A stretch of DNA of 64,000 bases from NCBI RefSeq assembly GCF_001512295.1, contig NZ_LNUP01000014.1:211857-275856 (forward strand), written 5' to 3'. Positions 16,228 through 27,100 of the stretch are shown piece by piece (the stretch's first letter is position 1; the number at the start of each line of letters is the position of its first letter). The DNA comes from Pseudomonas sp. EpS/L25. Its GTDB lineage: Bacteria; Pseudomonadota; Gammaproteobacteria; Pseudomonadales; Pseudomonadaceae. A program made the translations under genes and the position numbers. The notes beneath the pieces are model-generated. The model ran no database searches. It was not told the origin of the DNA and saw only the letters and a list, made by a program, of their open reading frames with translations.

Positions 16228-16887
16228 TCATGCTCGAACGCCCAAGATTTCAAACCTTACAGTATCGCCCGGTGCAAGAAGAGTAGGAGGTTCGCTGAGG
16301 TGGTCAAAGAACGACAACTCAGTAGTTCCTATAAGATTCCACCCACTGGGCAGAGTGGCAGCAGTAACGCCTGTTTGACTCCCGCCAATCGCGACGCTGC
16401 CCTTGGCGACACTCGCCCTTGGCTCAGCGCGACGAGGAACATGCAACTGGTGGTCTAATCCCCCCAGATAGGCAAATCCGGGATGTGCGCCTAGGCAAAA
16501 CACTGTGTAATCAACCATTGCGTGATGCTTCACGAACTGGTCAACACTCAGTCCCGCATATTGTGCTGCTTGAACAAGATCTACTCCCCCGTCGCCACCG
16601 TAGTGGACTCCGATGGTAATGATTGAGGTCTCACGTGCCTCTCTCTGCTCAAGGCATTGCTCCCAGACGTCTGGCAGCAACGGAAGGACATTTTCCCTTC
16701 CGAGCAATGAGTCAAAAACCAGAAGCAAATTGTTCATGCCTGGCACCGTTTCTACCAAACCTGGGAGGGAGTGACATGCTGAATCTAGTGCCCAGTAAAC
16801 CCTCTGCACCTCGATGGATGCCTGGCCTTGTTGAGACTCGATCAAAATCCCCCGGGTACCCGTGCGGTGATATTTTGGAGCTTTCAT
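16228..16887 (-). CDS. pxpB: 5-oxoprolinase subunit PxpB (KipI / allophanate hydrolase subunit 1 family)
   Basis: A 219-residue protein with the family signature GAHPGFAYLGGLD, VPRRAEPRASVAKGSVAIGG and PSGWNLIGTTE. PxpB works with PxpC and PxpA to open 5-oxoproline to glutamate using ATP. No pxpA or pxpC is next to it; the upstream same-strand gene is an OprD-type porin 171 bases away. The start has GAGG upstream. Base composition is clearly lower in GC than the core genes. It may serve a different lactam together with subunits elsewhere, or be a leftover of a larger cluster. Confidence 0.88.
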   Translation of the reverse strand: MKAPKYHRTGTRGILIESQQGQASIEVQRVYWALDSACHSLPGLVETVPGMNNLLLVFDSLLGRENVLPLLPDVWEQCLEQREARETSIITIGVHYGGDGGVDLVQAAQYAGLSVDQFVKHHAMVDYTVFCLGAHPGFAYLGGLDHQLHVPRRAEPRASVAKGSVAIGGSQTGVTAATLPSGWNLIGTTELSFFDHLSEPPTLLAPGDTVRFEILGVRA

Positions 16888-17058
16888 TCTGCCTCGCTGT
16901 GAGTGCTAGATTTGAGCTTAGCTGTCTAATTGTCTGCCTAACCGCTCATGCTTTTAAACGATTTTTTCTAATAGCAAATCTGTAGTTAATTTCATGAGTC
17001 AACCTGTCTGATCCTCAATCATGCGCCCCAGTAACGTGAAGCGCATGAGGCATTTCCA

Positions 17059-18312
17059 TCAAAGAATAGGGATCATGTACTGCACTATCAGACGGTTCTC
17101 ATCAAGGTCATTACCAAACGTTGAACGCACCGTCGCGTTCCGCCAGCGAAGCGAAAGATTCTTGAGTGGGCCGCTTTGAAAGGCGTAAGTGATGTCGGTA
17201 TCTCGTTCCCATTCTTCGCCCGAACTGCCATTGCTCAGGCGAACATCGTCACCCTTAACGTAGCGAGTCATCAAAGCAAGTCCAGGCAAGCTGATGGAGG
17301 CTAGATCGATATCATATCGAGCCTGCCAAGACCTCTCGTTTATATTCGCAAAATCGTTGATTTGGATGAAGTTCACGAGATAAGGGTCGGAGTTTGAGAC
17401 ATAAGGGTAAGGATCATTGCCATGCATCTTTTGATAGCCTACACCAAACGACTGAGCGCCTACCTTATAGGTGAACATTCCCCCTAGCGCCTTGTTGTCT
17501 ACGTCACGATAGCTGCCGTCTTCCTGACTTTTTGCAAAGCGTAAGTCCACCTTGATAGAGCTAGAGTTACCCAAAGGTAGAGCAGTGCTCATGTTGGCTA
17601 CGTATTGTTGGTAGACATCTTCAAGTTTTCCGTAATGCAGTCCGACGCTAGTTAGCTTATTTAGCTCATAATCTCCGCCGTAGAATACGTAAGCGCCCCC
17701 TTCACCCCCGAGACGGTTGGCTACCATCTTGTCCCAATGCCCTGATTGACTCGCCATTGCATCGGTGATTTTTGCACCCTGTAGAGTAAGCCCCTTGATT
17801 TCTTTTGACTCAAGCATCGCTCCGCGAAACATTTGTGGGAGCAAGCGACCATCTGGAGATAGCAGCATCTGATTTCGGAATATTAGGGTGCCTACCTTTA
17901 AATTGGTTTGAGATGCCTTGGCCTTTGCCGTGAGCCCAAGTTTCGAATACTCGTCCTGCGACTGCCCATCACCCCCGGTAGGGAAAAGAGCTGTACCTGC
18001 GCGATCACGGCTGGAATCGAGCTTCAGACCAAGCATGCCGATTGCGTCGACCCCGAGTCCCACGACACCCTCGGTATAGCCAGATTCCGCTCTGAGCATG
18101 AACCCTTGACCCCACTCCTCAGCCTTGCTTTGGCCGCTAGCTGAGCTTCCCCCTGGCTGACGAAAGTCTCGATTGAAATACAGGTTGCGAAGTTCAAGAT
18201 TAGCTTTGCTATCGCTAATGAAATCCGCATTAGCAAAATCGGGAGCTGTTATCCATCCTGCTGAACAAGCTGAAATCGTCAAGGCCAAGCGCCTGAAATT
18301 GAACATTCGCAT
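17059..18312 (-). CDS. OprD-family outer-membrane porin
   Basis: A 417-residue porin with a signal peptide (cleavage after the FANA region, near residue 29), an N-terminal strand pattern FISDSKANLELRNLYFNRDFR and a repeat of amphipathic strands ending in a hydrophobic C-terminus (QYMIPIL). OprD-family channels carry small carboxylates and amino acids across the outer membrane. The start at 18312 and an alternative ATG at 18306 are equally possible. It sits between pxpB and an MFS transporter on the same strand in the low-GC block and may bring in that block's substrate. Confidence 0.9.
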   Translation of the reverse strand: MRMFNFRRLALTISACSAGWITAPDFANADFISDSKANLELRNLYFNRDFRQPGGSSASGQSKAEEWGQGFMLRAESGYTEGVVGLGVDAIGMLGLKLDSSRDRAGTALFPTGGDGQSQDEYSKLGLTAKAKASQTNLKVGTLIFRNQMLLSPDGRLLPQMFRGAMLESKEIKGLTLQGAKITDAMASQSGHWDKMVANRLGGEGGAYVFYGGDYELNKLTSVGLHYGKLEDVYQQYVANMSTALPLGNSSSIKVDLRFAKSQEDGSYRDVDNKALGGMFTYKVGAQSFGVGYQKMHGNDPYPYVSNSDPYLVNFIQINDFANINERSWQARYDIDLASISLPGLALMTRYVKGDDVRLSNGSSGEEWERDTDITYAFQSGPLKNLSLRWRNATVRSTFGNDLDENRLIVQYMIPIL

Positions 18313-18384
18313 GAACTGTTAACCTTAAAACTGATTATTGAGGGCAGTTTTATGCATGCTTTATTTTTTAGGCCGTACGCTGCC

Positions 18385-18407
18385 AACCCACGGCTTTGCC
18401 GTGGGTT
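18385..18407 (-). terminator. Possible terminator after the MFS gene
   Basis: AACCCACGGC and GCCGTGGGTT form a perfect 10-bp stem with a TTT loop between the MFS stop and the porin gene. There is no long T run on the minus strand, so termination is likely but weak. Confidence 0.5.
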
Positions 18408-18419
18408 TCGAAAGATCAT

Positions 18420-19757
18420 TTAAGAGCTGATATGCTCGAGCGACTGTTTGCGCGTTTCTTTCCCCACAAATGCAATAATCAAAGCGAAGGTCAAAAGCAC
18501 TACACCCACAATACCGATTACCAGTTTTATACCACCTGCCGCGAATATGGCTGGAATGGCAAAAGGAATCATGGTTGCGACCAGCCTGGCGACGGCGCTA
18601 CAGGTTCCCGTGCCACGCATACGCAGTCGAGTTGGGAATAACTCAGAAAGGTAGATAGCTTGCCCCACCACCACAACTGTGTAGATCGATGAGATAAGTA
18701 AGAATCCGACGCCGATCAAGGTGTTTTCATCAGTCAATGAAACATAGATGGCGGCAAGAACAGCAGCGCAAATAGCGGCACAGACAAGTATTGGCTTACG
18801 ACCGACGCGGTCTACCAGAAGCAGAGCAATGATGCCACCTACCGGTCCGCCAAAGCTCATAATGGTATTCCACTGCAGCGATTTTACGATCCCAAGTCCT
18901 TGCTGGACAAAGAAAGAAGGCAGCCAGCTGACGAGACCATAGAGGCAGATTTGGATAGTGATCATGATGGAGATACCGACAACCATCTTCGAGCGCTGAC
19001 CCCTCTGAAAGAGATCTCCGATAGTCGCAGTTTCAACCGCTACCGTTGGCCCGGTTGAGTGCGAGTGGGCCATCGGCGCAATGTTCATCGATTTTTCTAC
19101 CGATGAGACAATCGCATCCGCTTCGTCGAATCGGCCCTTCGATGCAAGCCAACGTGGGGACTCCGGCATAGATTTCCGTAGTCCCCAAATAATCAGCGCT
19201 GCTACGCCCGCTATACCAAACATCCATCGCCACCCCAGATTCGGTATGACCCAAAGGGCGCAAACGCCGGCTACGAAGAGTGCCGACTGAGCAATGAAGG
19301 ACAAGAACGCTACGAGCTGGCCGCGCTTCTCTGGCGGTACAAACTCGCTCAGTGTCGCGAACCCGAGGACCAGTTCACCACCAAGGCCGATACCCATCAG
19401 GAACCGTAGGCCGATCAAGACGTACATGTTTGGCGAAAATGCTGCGGCTAAGGATGCGAGTCCAAAAATTGCAAGATTGATCTGATAGCAGTAGCGCCGT
19501 CCGATTCGATCCCCGAGGATTCCGGACGTCCATGCACCGATTATGAATCCCATAAAGGTGGCTGAGATAAACCAGGCGTTCAGCTGCGTAGTGCTCCACT
19601 GCTCCGCTAAAAGCGCCCCGAGAACGCTTCCCGCCAAAGCGAGCTCAAAGGAGTCGAGAAATAGCCCTGCGCCGATCATGAAAATCAGCCGGTAATGGAA
19701 ACGTCCGACAGGGAGTCGATCAAGCCTACTGGCAATGCTTAGCTCGGAATGCTTCAT
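18420..19757 (-). CDS. MFS transporter (metabolite:H+ symporter-like)
   Basis: A 445-residue, 12-helix major facilitator. Loop signatures of the sugar/organic-acid porter group are seen: GDRIGRRYCYQ between helices 2 and 3, PPEKRGQ, PESPRWL after helix 6 and DRVGRKPILV between helices 8 and 9. A charged central loop separates the halves. Start 19757 (MKHSELSIASRL) is the first ATG; the longer frame begins with TTG and lacks a ribosome binding site. It is divergent from the LysR gene across about 530 bases and faces the porin gene downstream. Substrate unknown; an organic or amino acid is likely from context. Confidence 0.88.
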   Translation of the reverse strand: MKHSELSIASRLDRLPVGRFHYRLIFMIGAGLFLDSFELALAGSVLGALLAEQWSTTQLNAWFISATFMGFIIGAWTSGILGDRIGRRYCYQINLAIFGLASLAAAFSPNMYVLIGLRFLMGIGLGGELVLGFATLSEFVPPEKRGQLVAFLSFIAQSALFVAGVCALWVIPNLGWRWMFGIAGVAALIIWGLRKSMPESPRWLASKGRFDEADAIVSSVEKSMNIAPMAHSHSTGPTVAVETATIGDLFQRGQRSKMVVGISIMITIQICLYGLVSWLPSFFVQQGLGIVKSLQWNTIMSFGGPVGGIIALLLVDRVGRKPILVCAAICAAVLAAIYVSLTDENTLIGVGFLLISSIYTVVVVGQAIYLSELFPTRLRMRGTGTCSAVARLVATMIPFAIPAIFAAGGIKLVIGIVGVVLLTFALIIAFVGKETRKQSLEHISS

Positions 19758-20289
19758 GCGCTTACTCGTCAAGGAGTGTACGGGCTTCGCTGAGAGATAG
19801 CCCAATTACGGCAGAGTATTCAGAAGGTCGAATCAGCTGAGCTGACCGAATTCACACGGTCACCAGTAGCAATATTCGAAGACGATGGTGGTGCATATGA
19901 TTGCCCATCCAGTAGTTGTTGTGTTGCGATGGTACGACGGCGGACTGCTGCGTTTTAGCGATATTAAGTGATGTCTTATGTTCATTTTTTTTCATGAAAA
20001 CGGGACGCCTCTGCGGCCCACGGCCTATCTGCGCGGCGCGTAGCCTACTGACACAACAAGAAAACTATTCGCTAACTAAATGATTTATAAGGGTTTTTAC
20101 CTATAACTTCGTGGTCTCTAACGTGTGTGGGGTATTTCGGCACCGCGCGCATTCTCCCGATGAGATCGCCTATGGCACGGCGTCAGGTGACAAGCGAGGA
20201 AAAAGGAAATCGCTATTGAAAATGTGTCATAGTCATTTTATAAATATATTACCTCTCCAATACCCCGCTTTTTCTCATGAGGTCAGTGA
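19758..20289. promoter_or_regulatory. Divergent intergenic region between MFS and LysR genes
   Basis: This AT-rich stretch of about 530 bases holds no convincing gene: a 60-codon frame at 20111-20293 has no ribosome binding site and no recognisable protein pattern. It must carry the promoters for the MFS gene (leftward) and the LysR gene (rightward). A GAGG site at 20278-20281 serves the LysR GTG start. Confidence 0.5.
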
Positions 20290-21207
20290 GTGATTACATT
20301 CAAGCAGCTGGAGGCTATTTACTGGATCGTCGAGCTTGGCAGCTTCGAGTCAGCCTCAGCCAAACTGAACATGTCCCAGTCCGCGATTTCCAAGCGAATC
20401 CAGGAAATGGAAGAGGCCTTTGACACCCCGATATTCGACCGAACGAAACGCAGTGCTCGCCTTACTGAAAAGGGAACTGAGCTCTTCGAGTATGCGTCGG
20501 ACATGCTCAAGCAGCGGGACTATCTTCTTGAACGCATTAGCTCCAAGGAGGTTTTGGTCAGACGTTTCCGGCTCGGGGTGACAGAGTTAACTGCTTTGAC
20601 ATGGCTGCCAGCGCTTATTGAGAGCATCCGGCATGCCTATCCCATGGTCGTACTGGAGCCGTCCGTCGAGCTCAGTTCCGAGTTGTTCAAGAAGCTCGAA
20701 GCTGATCAGCTGGATCTGATCATCATTCCGGATGTGTTCGATGATGCGAGATTTGTGGCAACGCCGCTGAAGACGGTGGAAAACGCCTGGATGAGTGCCC
20801 CGCACCTCTTTCACCGTCCGGGCCCCGTCGATCTGCAAGAGTTAGCGTCCTTTACGGTACTAACGCAAGGTGGCAGCTCGGGTACAGGCCTTGTCTATGA
20901 CCGATGGTTTGCCCAGCACGATGTACGTTTCAATCGAACCATCATTAGTAACTATTTGGTCGCGCAAGTTGGCCTAACGTTGTCAGGGCTTGGCATCAGT
21001 TACCTGCCCAAAGAATGCCTATCTCCGCTGCTTGATCAGGGCCTCCTGAGAGTGATCGAAACTCGGCCCAGGCTCCCACATGTCCGCTATGCGGCGCTTC
21101 ATCGGGCTGATCGGTTGTTAGGACTAAGTGTCGAGGTCGCGCGGCTCGCGGTGCAAGCGTGTGATTTCGGCACAATGCTTCTCCAAGGGCGTCACTACGC
21201 GGCATGA
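20290..21207 (+). CDS. LysR-family transcriptional regulator
   Basis: A 305-residue regulator with an N-terminal winged helix-turn-helix (LEAIYWIVELGSFESASAKL, NMSQSAISKRIQEME) and a periplasmic-binding-protein-like effector domain from about residue 90. It begins with GTG, eight bases after GAGG. It lies between the divergent MFS gene and the codirectional aldolase gene and is the obvious local regulator of the catabolic cluster. Two direct repeats ahead of the aldolase gene (21299-21343) are candidate operators. Confidence 0.92.
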   Translation: MITFKQLEAIYWIVELGSFESASAKLNMSQSAISKRIQEMEEAFDTPIFDRTKRSARLTEKGTELFEYASDMLKQRDYLLERISSKEVLVRRFRLGVTELTALTWLPALIESIRHAYPMVVLEPSVELSSELFKKLEADQLDLIIIPDVFDDARFVATPLKTVENAWMSAPHLFHRPGPVDLQELASFTVLTQGGSSGTGLVYDRWFAQHDVRFNRTIISNYLVAQVGLTLSGLGISYLPKECLSPLLDQGLLRVIETRPRLPHVRYAALHRADRLLGLSVEVARLAVQACDFGTMLLQGRHYAA

Positions 21208-21298
21208 AGGATATGCTGGGTGGTGCACTGTCATTGATAGACCTAACGCTGCCAACTAGAGCGGCCTTGGCTGCAAACAGGGATGTAAGCGGAAAACC

Positions 21299-21343
21299 AT
21301 CGATAAAAGTGGACTATTCTGATTCGTAAATATCGCTAAAAGT
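21299..21343 (+). promoter_or_regulatory. Direct repeats ahead of the aldolase gene, candidate LysR operators
   Basis: ATCGATAAAAGT (21299-21310) and ATCGCTAAAAGT (21332-21343) are spaced 33 bases apart, about three helical turns, in the AT-rich leader 64-108 bases before the aldolase start. Spacing on one helix face suits cooperative binding by a dimeric regulator. The assignment to the adjacent LysR protein is inference. Confidence 0.45.
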
Positions 21344-21406
21344 ATCGGTTTAGCTTCCATAAGATTGGGGTCAGCCAGAGGGCTCCCACCTTACCGGAGG
21401 TTTGTT

Positions 21407-22072
21407 ATGTCATTGCCAGGTATTCGTATCCTTCCATCTCCCGCGCTCGCCTCATCGGAGTTGATCGAAGCTTTCCGCACCGTCGTCACTCCTCACATCA
21501 GCGACAACTTGGGTCGGCACATCGGTGCCCGCGGGCTCAATCGATATAACCGCACCGGGAAGCTGGTTGGTACCGCACTGACGGTCAAGACTCGGCCCGG
21601 CGACAACCTTTACGTCTACAAAGCACTCACCATGCTTGAGCCCGGACACGTATTGGTAATCGACGCACAAGGCGACGAAATCAACGCGGTGATCGGTGAA
21701 CTCATCAAGCTGTATGCGGAGCAGCGAGGCTGCGTTGGCTTTATCGTTGACGGCGCGATTCGTGATGTTGCTGCTTTTGAGAATACCCCCCTCTACGCAC
21801 GCAACGTTGTTCACTGCGGCCCTTACAAGAGCGGTCCAGGGGAAATCAATGTCCCCGTGTCTGTCGGCGGGATGATCATCAACCCGGGCGACATGATCGT
21901 CGGAGACGAAGACGGTTTTGTTGCGTTTTCGCAAGCCGATGCACCTGAAGTGCTGCGAAAAGCGAAGCAGCACGAAGCGCACGAAGAAGAAGTGAAAGCT
22001 GAGATCGCCACTGGTGAGGTTTATCAGTCATGGCTTGATAAAGTTCTGAAAAACAACGGTTTGGCTGGATAA
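21407..22072 (+). CDS. RraA-fold class II aldolase (4-hydroxy-4-methyl-2-oxoglutarate aldolase type)
   Basis: A 221-residue member of the RraA/HMG aldolase family. The motif that separates true aldolases from RNase E inhibitors, (D/E)-X20-R-D, is intact: Glu98 with Arg119-Asp120 in FIVDGAIRDVAAFE, where the Asp binds the divalent metal. Such enzymes split 4-hydroxy-4-methyl-2-oxoglutarate or related 4-hydroxy-2-oxo acids to pyruvate plus a second oxo acid. Start 21407 has a CGGAGG site upstream. The aminotransferase gene follows after 11 bases, so the two are in one operon. Confidence 0.88.
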   Translation: MSLPGIRILPSPALASSELIEAFRTVVTPHISDNLGRHIGARGLNRYNRTGKLVGTALTVKTRPGDNLYVYKALTMLEPGHVLVIDAQGDEINAVIGELIKLYAEQRGCVGFIVDGAIRDVAAFENTPLYARNVVHCGPYKSGPGEINVPVSVGGMIINPGDMIVGDEDGFVAFSQADAPEVLRKAKQHEAHEEEVKAEIATGEVYQSWLDKVLKNNGLAG

Positions 22073-22083
22073 GGGGCAAGACC

Positions 22084-23292
22084 ATGAGTCAACAGTTTTT
22101 GTCAGAACGCGTACTAGGTATTGCACCGTCTCCAAGCATTGAAGCTAACGCGCTGGTAAGCAAGCTTCGGGCTGAAGGAAAGGACATTGTTAACTTCACT
22201 ATCGGTGAGCCTGACCTCGATACCCCCTCGCATATCTTGAAGGCTGCACAATATGCGATGGAAAATGGCGAAACTCATTACACGAGTACCACCGGTACGT
22301 TGGCTCTGCGTGAGGCAATCGTCCAAAAGCTTCAACGCGACAATGGCGTTTCGTACGGCCTTGATGAGGTTGTTGCGGGTTGTGGTGGTAAGCACATTAT
22401 CTACCATGCTCTCGCCGCAACGTTAAATCGCCACGATGAAGTTATTGTCCATACCCCATATTGGGTCTCGTATCCTGATATCGCCAAGTTGAATGACGCC
22501 ACGCCAGTGATCATTCCCGGAAATGAGTCAAACGGCTTCAAACTGCAACCAGCGGAGCTTGATGCAGCGATCACTGCAAAAACTAAGTGGGTGATCCTCA
22601 ATACCCCGAACAACCCCAGCGGCGCCGTGTACAGCAAGACGGATTTGGAAGGCTTAGCGCAGGTGCTGAGAAAACACCCGCACGTGCTAATCATGTCCGA
22701 CGAGATATATGAGCATTTCGTGTATGGGGATGCGGTACACATTTCCTTCGTCAACGTTGCGCCAGATCTCAAGGAGCGGACGCTAATCCTCAACGGAGCT
22801 TCTAAAGGCTACGCGATGACCGGCTGGCGCTTGGGCTTTGGTGCCGGCCCGAAATTCCTGATTGCTGCGATCGGTAAACTCTTATCGCAAACGACTACTT
22901 GCCCTAGCTCTGTCAGCCAGGCAGCAGCCGTCGCCGCATTTGCTGGGGACCAGTCCCCCATCCAATCAATGCGCGAAATCTACACGGCGCGCCGAGCACG
23001 CATGGTTGAGATGCTGAGCCCTGTTGGAGGCCTAACCTTCACATTGCCAGACGGTGCGTTTTACATCTATGCCAATGTCTCTGGCCTGATGGGAAAGAAA
23101 ACGCCGGCAGGACAGAGCCTGCGGTCAGATACAGAGCTGGTCAAATTTCTCCTCGAGGAAGGCGGAGTCGCCACTGTGGCTGGAGCAGCATACGGGCTTT
23201 CACCCTATGTCCGGCTGAGCTTTGCTAGCTCGATGGAAGTTATCGAAGAAGGCTGTAAGCGGTTCCGGTCGGCCTGCGAAAAACTTTCGTGA
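22084..23292 (+). CDS. Class I pyridoxal-phosphate aminotransferase (AspC/Ib-like)
   Basis: A 402-residue fold-type I aminotransferase. Typical elements are FTIGEPDLDTP, HTPYWVSYPD, LNTPNNPSGAVYS, MSDEIYEHF with the PLP-binding Asp/Tyr, and the Schiff-base Lys241 in NGASKGYAMTGWR; the arginine near the C-terminus (YVRLSFASS) binds the substrate carboxylate. It resembles aspartate aminotransferases of subgroup Ib. Position between an oxo-acid aldolase and a dicarboxylate symporter suggests that it converts an imported amino acid to the 2-oxo acid cut by the aldolase (inference). Confidence 0.92.
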   Translation: MSQQFLSERVLGIAPSPSIEANALVSKLRAEGKDIVNFTIGEPDLDTPSHILKAAQYAMENGETHYTSTTGTLALREAIVQKLQRDNGVSYGLDEVVAGCGGKHIIYHALAATLNRHDEVIVHTPYWVSYPDIAKLNDATPVIIPGNESNGFKLQPAELDAAITAKTKWVILNTPNNPSGAVYSKTDLEGLAQVLRKHPHVLIMSDEIYEHFVYGDAVHISFVNVAPDLKERTLILNGASKGYAMTGWRLGFGAGPKFLIAAIGKLLSQTTTCPSSVSQAAAVAAFAGDQSPIQSMREIYTARRARMVEMLSPVGGLTFTLPDGAFYIYANVSGLMGKKTPAGQSLRSDTELVKFLLEEGGVATVAGAAYGLSPYVRLSFASSMEVIEEGCKRFRSACEKLS

Positions 23293-23361
23293 CGATCTAC
23301 CATCCATTCGCGCCTTTCGAGGCGCGCATGACCAGTTTATTTTGTTAAAGGGCGCATTGCC

Positions 23362-24651
23362 ATGAATAAGCCACGCATACCGCTAGTTGTTCAAATAATG
23401 TTGGGGCTGGCTGCTGGTATCATAGCTGGTGCAATCCTTCATCAGTTTCCAGAATCGCGACCGTGGATGATTAGCAACATTCTACAGCCGGCGGGCGATA
23501 TTTTCATTCGTCTAATGAAAATGATTGTAGTTCCCATCGTATTTGCCTGTATGGTTGTGGGTATTGCAGGTAATGGGGATGGGAAATCTTTAGGTCGCGT
23601 TGGTGCTAAAACCCTGTGCTATTTCTTTGCCGTTACCACGACTGCCATCATTGTAGGTTTAGTCATTGGTAATGTACTGGAGCCAGGTACAGGAACGGAC
23701 ATGGCCAGCCTCAAAGCAGCTGATGTCAACGTTGCAGCGACAGGCACTGCCAACCACAGCTTTGCACAGATTATTGTCAATATTATTCCTGACAACATTG
23801 TCGATGCCATGGCGAAGGGTAATCTACTCCCAGTACTCATTTTTGCGGTGATGTTCGGACTTGGCTTGTCAAAGCTTCCAACAGAAAGGAAGCAGCCGCT
23901 GATCGATAGCCTCCGCGGAGTTTCTGAGGCGATGTTCAAGGTCACGTCGATGATCATGGCGTACTCGCCAATTGGCGTTTTCGGCATGATCGCGGTGACA
24001 GTCTCGAACTTCGGTTTTGCATCACTCCTTCCATTGGTAAAGCTCATCCTGGTGAGTTACGCCGCGATCATATTCTTCGCTTTTGCCGTCCTGGGCTCCA
24101 TTGCAAAGTTTGCAGGTATTGATTTCATCGGCTTGATAAAGCATCTGAAGGACGAGCTTATCCTGGCATTTTCCAGTGCAAGTTCCGCTGCAGTCATGCC
24201 CCAGCTCATGGCCAAGCTGGAGACCTTTGGAGCACCGCGTTCCTTGGTGAGCTTCGTTGTCCCTATTGGCTACTCTTTCAATCTGGATGGAGCGTCGCTT
24301 TTCCTGGGCATAGGCACGTTGTTCGTCGCTCAGCTCTATGGGATCGACCTTAGCCTCTCCACTCAAGCCCTCCTAGTCGTCACGATGGTCCTGACCTCGA
24401 AAGGAGCAGCCGGGGTACCGGGATTTATGTTTGTCATTTTGTCCGCAACGTTGGCCAGCGCAGGTTTGCCACTGGAGGGTATCGCCTTCATCGCCGGGGT
24501 TTACCGTTTGATGGACATGCCAACTACCGCTCTCAATGTGCTTGGTAATGCCCTCGCCCCCTTAGTGATTGCTAAGTGCGAGGAGAGAAGAGAGACACGA
24601 GCCGATGCACGCAACTGCTCGGCTGGACACGCGCAGAACGAATCGGCTTGA
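23362..24651 (+). CDS. Dicarboxylate/amino acid:cation symporter (DAACS, GltP-like)
   Basis: A 429-residue membrane carrier with the DAACS pattern: PAGDIFIRLMKMIVVPIVF early, the serine-rich reentrant loop FSSASSAAVMPQL, and GYSFNLDGASLFLGIGTLFVAQ near the cation sites. Members take up glutamate, aspartate or C4-dicarboxylates with H+ or Na+. It follows the aminotransferase by about 70 bases on the same strand and is likely the inner-membrane importer of the cluster. Base composition is low in GC like its neighbours. Confidence 0.92.
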   Translation: MNKPRIPLVVQIMLGLAAGIIAGAILHQFPESRPWMISNILQPAGDIFIRLMKMIVVPIVFACMVVGIAGNGDGKSLGRVGAKTLCYFFAVTTTAIIVGLVIGNVLEPGTGTDMASLKAADVNVAATGTANHSFAQIIVNIIPDNIVDAMAKGNLLPVLIFAVMFGLGLSKLPTERKQPLIDSLRGVSEAMFKVTSMIMAYSPIGVFGMIAVTVSNFGFASLLPLVKLILVSYAAIIFFAFAVLGSIAKFAGIDFIGLIKHLKDELILAFSSASSAAVMPQLMAKLETFGAPRSLVSFVVPIGYSFNLDGASLFLGIGTLFVAQLYGIDLSLSTQALLVVTMVLTSKGAAGVPGFMFVILSATLASAGLPLEGIAFIAGVYRLMDMPTTALNVLGNALAPLVIAKCEERRETRADARNCSAGHAQNESA

Positions 24652-24715
24652 GAGCGCTGTTTATTTCTACGGCACGTCAAGGGACAAGAAGATCTGTAAC
24701 GAGAGGTGCGGCGAG

Positions 24716-25073
24716 ATGGTACGTACAGGTGAAGCAATAAACGTTTGCAGACTTGATTTGTGGATTGATCCCATCTTCGACGAAGTGATCCAACAGGAGC
24801 TGCGGGTAAAGGTGAGTGAACTTCCAGCAAGAGAGTTCGATGACATCACCGCCATGGGTTTATCTAAAGCCCACGCCTACCATGTCTCTGCCGCCAAGGA
24901 TGAACTCCCACGCCAATGGTGGGTAACGGCGCAGTTGCTGGCGCAGTGCTCGCAGCTCCTCTGCGTATCTTCAGGCGGTGCAGGCTTCGATACCGTTGAC
25001 GTTGAAGCGTGCACCAAAGCTGGGGTGGCAGTAGTGAATCAAGAGGGGGCAAATGCAGCCTCTGTGGCTGAGC

Positions 25074-25078
<5 letters not shown>
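24716..25078 (+). pseudogene. D-isomer-specific 2-hydroxyacid dehydrogenase, truncated by IS insertion
   Basis: The first 120 residues or so of a D-2-hydroxyacid dehydrogenase. CVSSGGAGFDTVDVEACTKA and GVAVVNQEGANAASVAEL are the end of the catalytic domain and the linker to the NAD domain, which in intact enzymes continues for another 200 or more residues. The frame is cut at 25074 by the IS3-family element, whose first bases create the TAG stop. The start at 24716 has GAGAGG nine bases upstream. It was probably the last gene of the catabolic operon and should be inactive. Confidence 0.85.
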
Positions 25079-26674
<1,596 letters not shown>

Positions 26675-26682
<8 letters not shown>

Positions 26683-27100
26683 GCCGCACCCCCGTCGGCG
26701 CCGACGGCGAGCTGCCTCGTTCAGTGAGCAGCACCTGCAGCTGCGCGCGTACCTTGAAGAGGTCAGCGTGCAGGACGGAGTTCATCGACTCCAGCCGCAG
26801 GATATGACGCTGGGCACGCGAGAGCGGGTCGTCACGGTCGTCGGGAATGAGCCGGTCACCCCGGGGCACGTGGCGCTGGTTTTCCTCCTGTACGAACTGG
26901 ACGTAGCGCAGTCGGTGGCGCTGTACCTCCGCCGTCAGGGCATCCCGCTCAGCGACCAGAATGCGATTGGCGCGCTGGGCTTGCCCGAGGCACTGACGCA
27001 CCTGGTCCAGTTCTTCAGTCAGCAGATCAACGAGGTTGCGGCAGTACGTCAGCTCTGTGGGACGGAACAGGGACTGCTGCTGTAAAGCTATCCTGCTCAT
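26675..27100 (-). CDS. Coiled-coil protein of the SOS (imuA) operon, unknown function
   Basis: A 141-residue protein dominated by heptad-type helices (LVDLLTEELDQVRQCLGQA, then ANRILVAERDALTAEVQRH) with a charged middle and a second helix (LESMNSVLHADLFKVRAQLQ). No signal peptide. The ATG at 27100 overlaps the stop of the 39-codon ORF in TGATG, and its stop overlaps the imuA start by eight bases, so the three are translationally coupled. It lies behind a LexA box. Not recognised as a known family; a structural or interaction partner in mutagenic repair is only a guess. Confidence 0.75.

Noticed and set aside
20111-20293. 60-codon plus-strand frame ahead of the LysR gene
   Set aside because: No ribosome binding site, no family resemblance, and it overlaps the LysR start.
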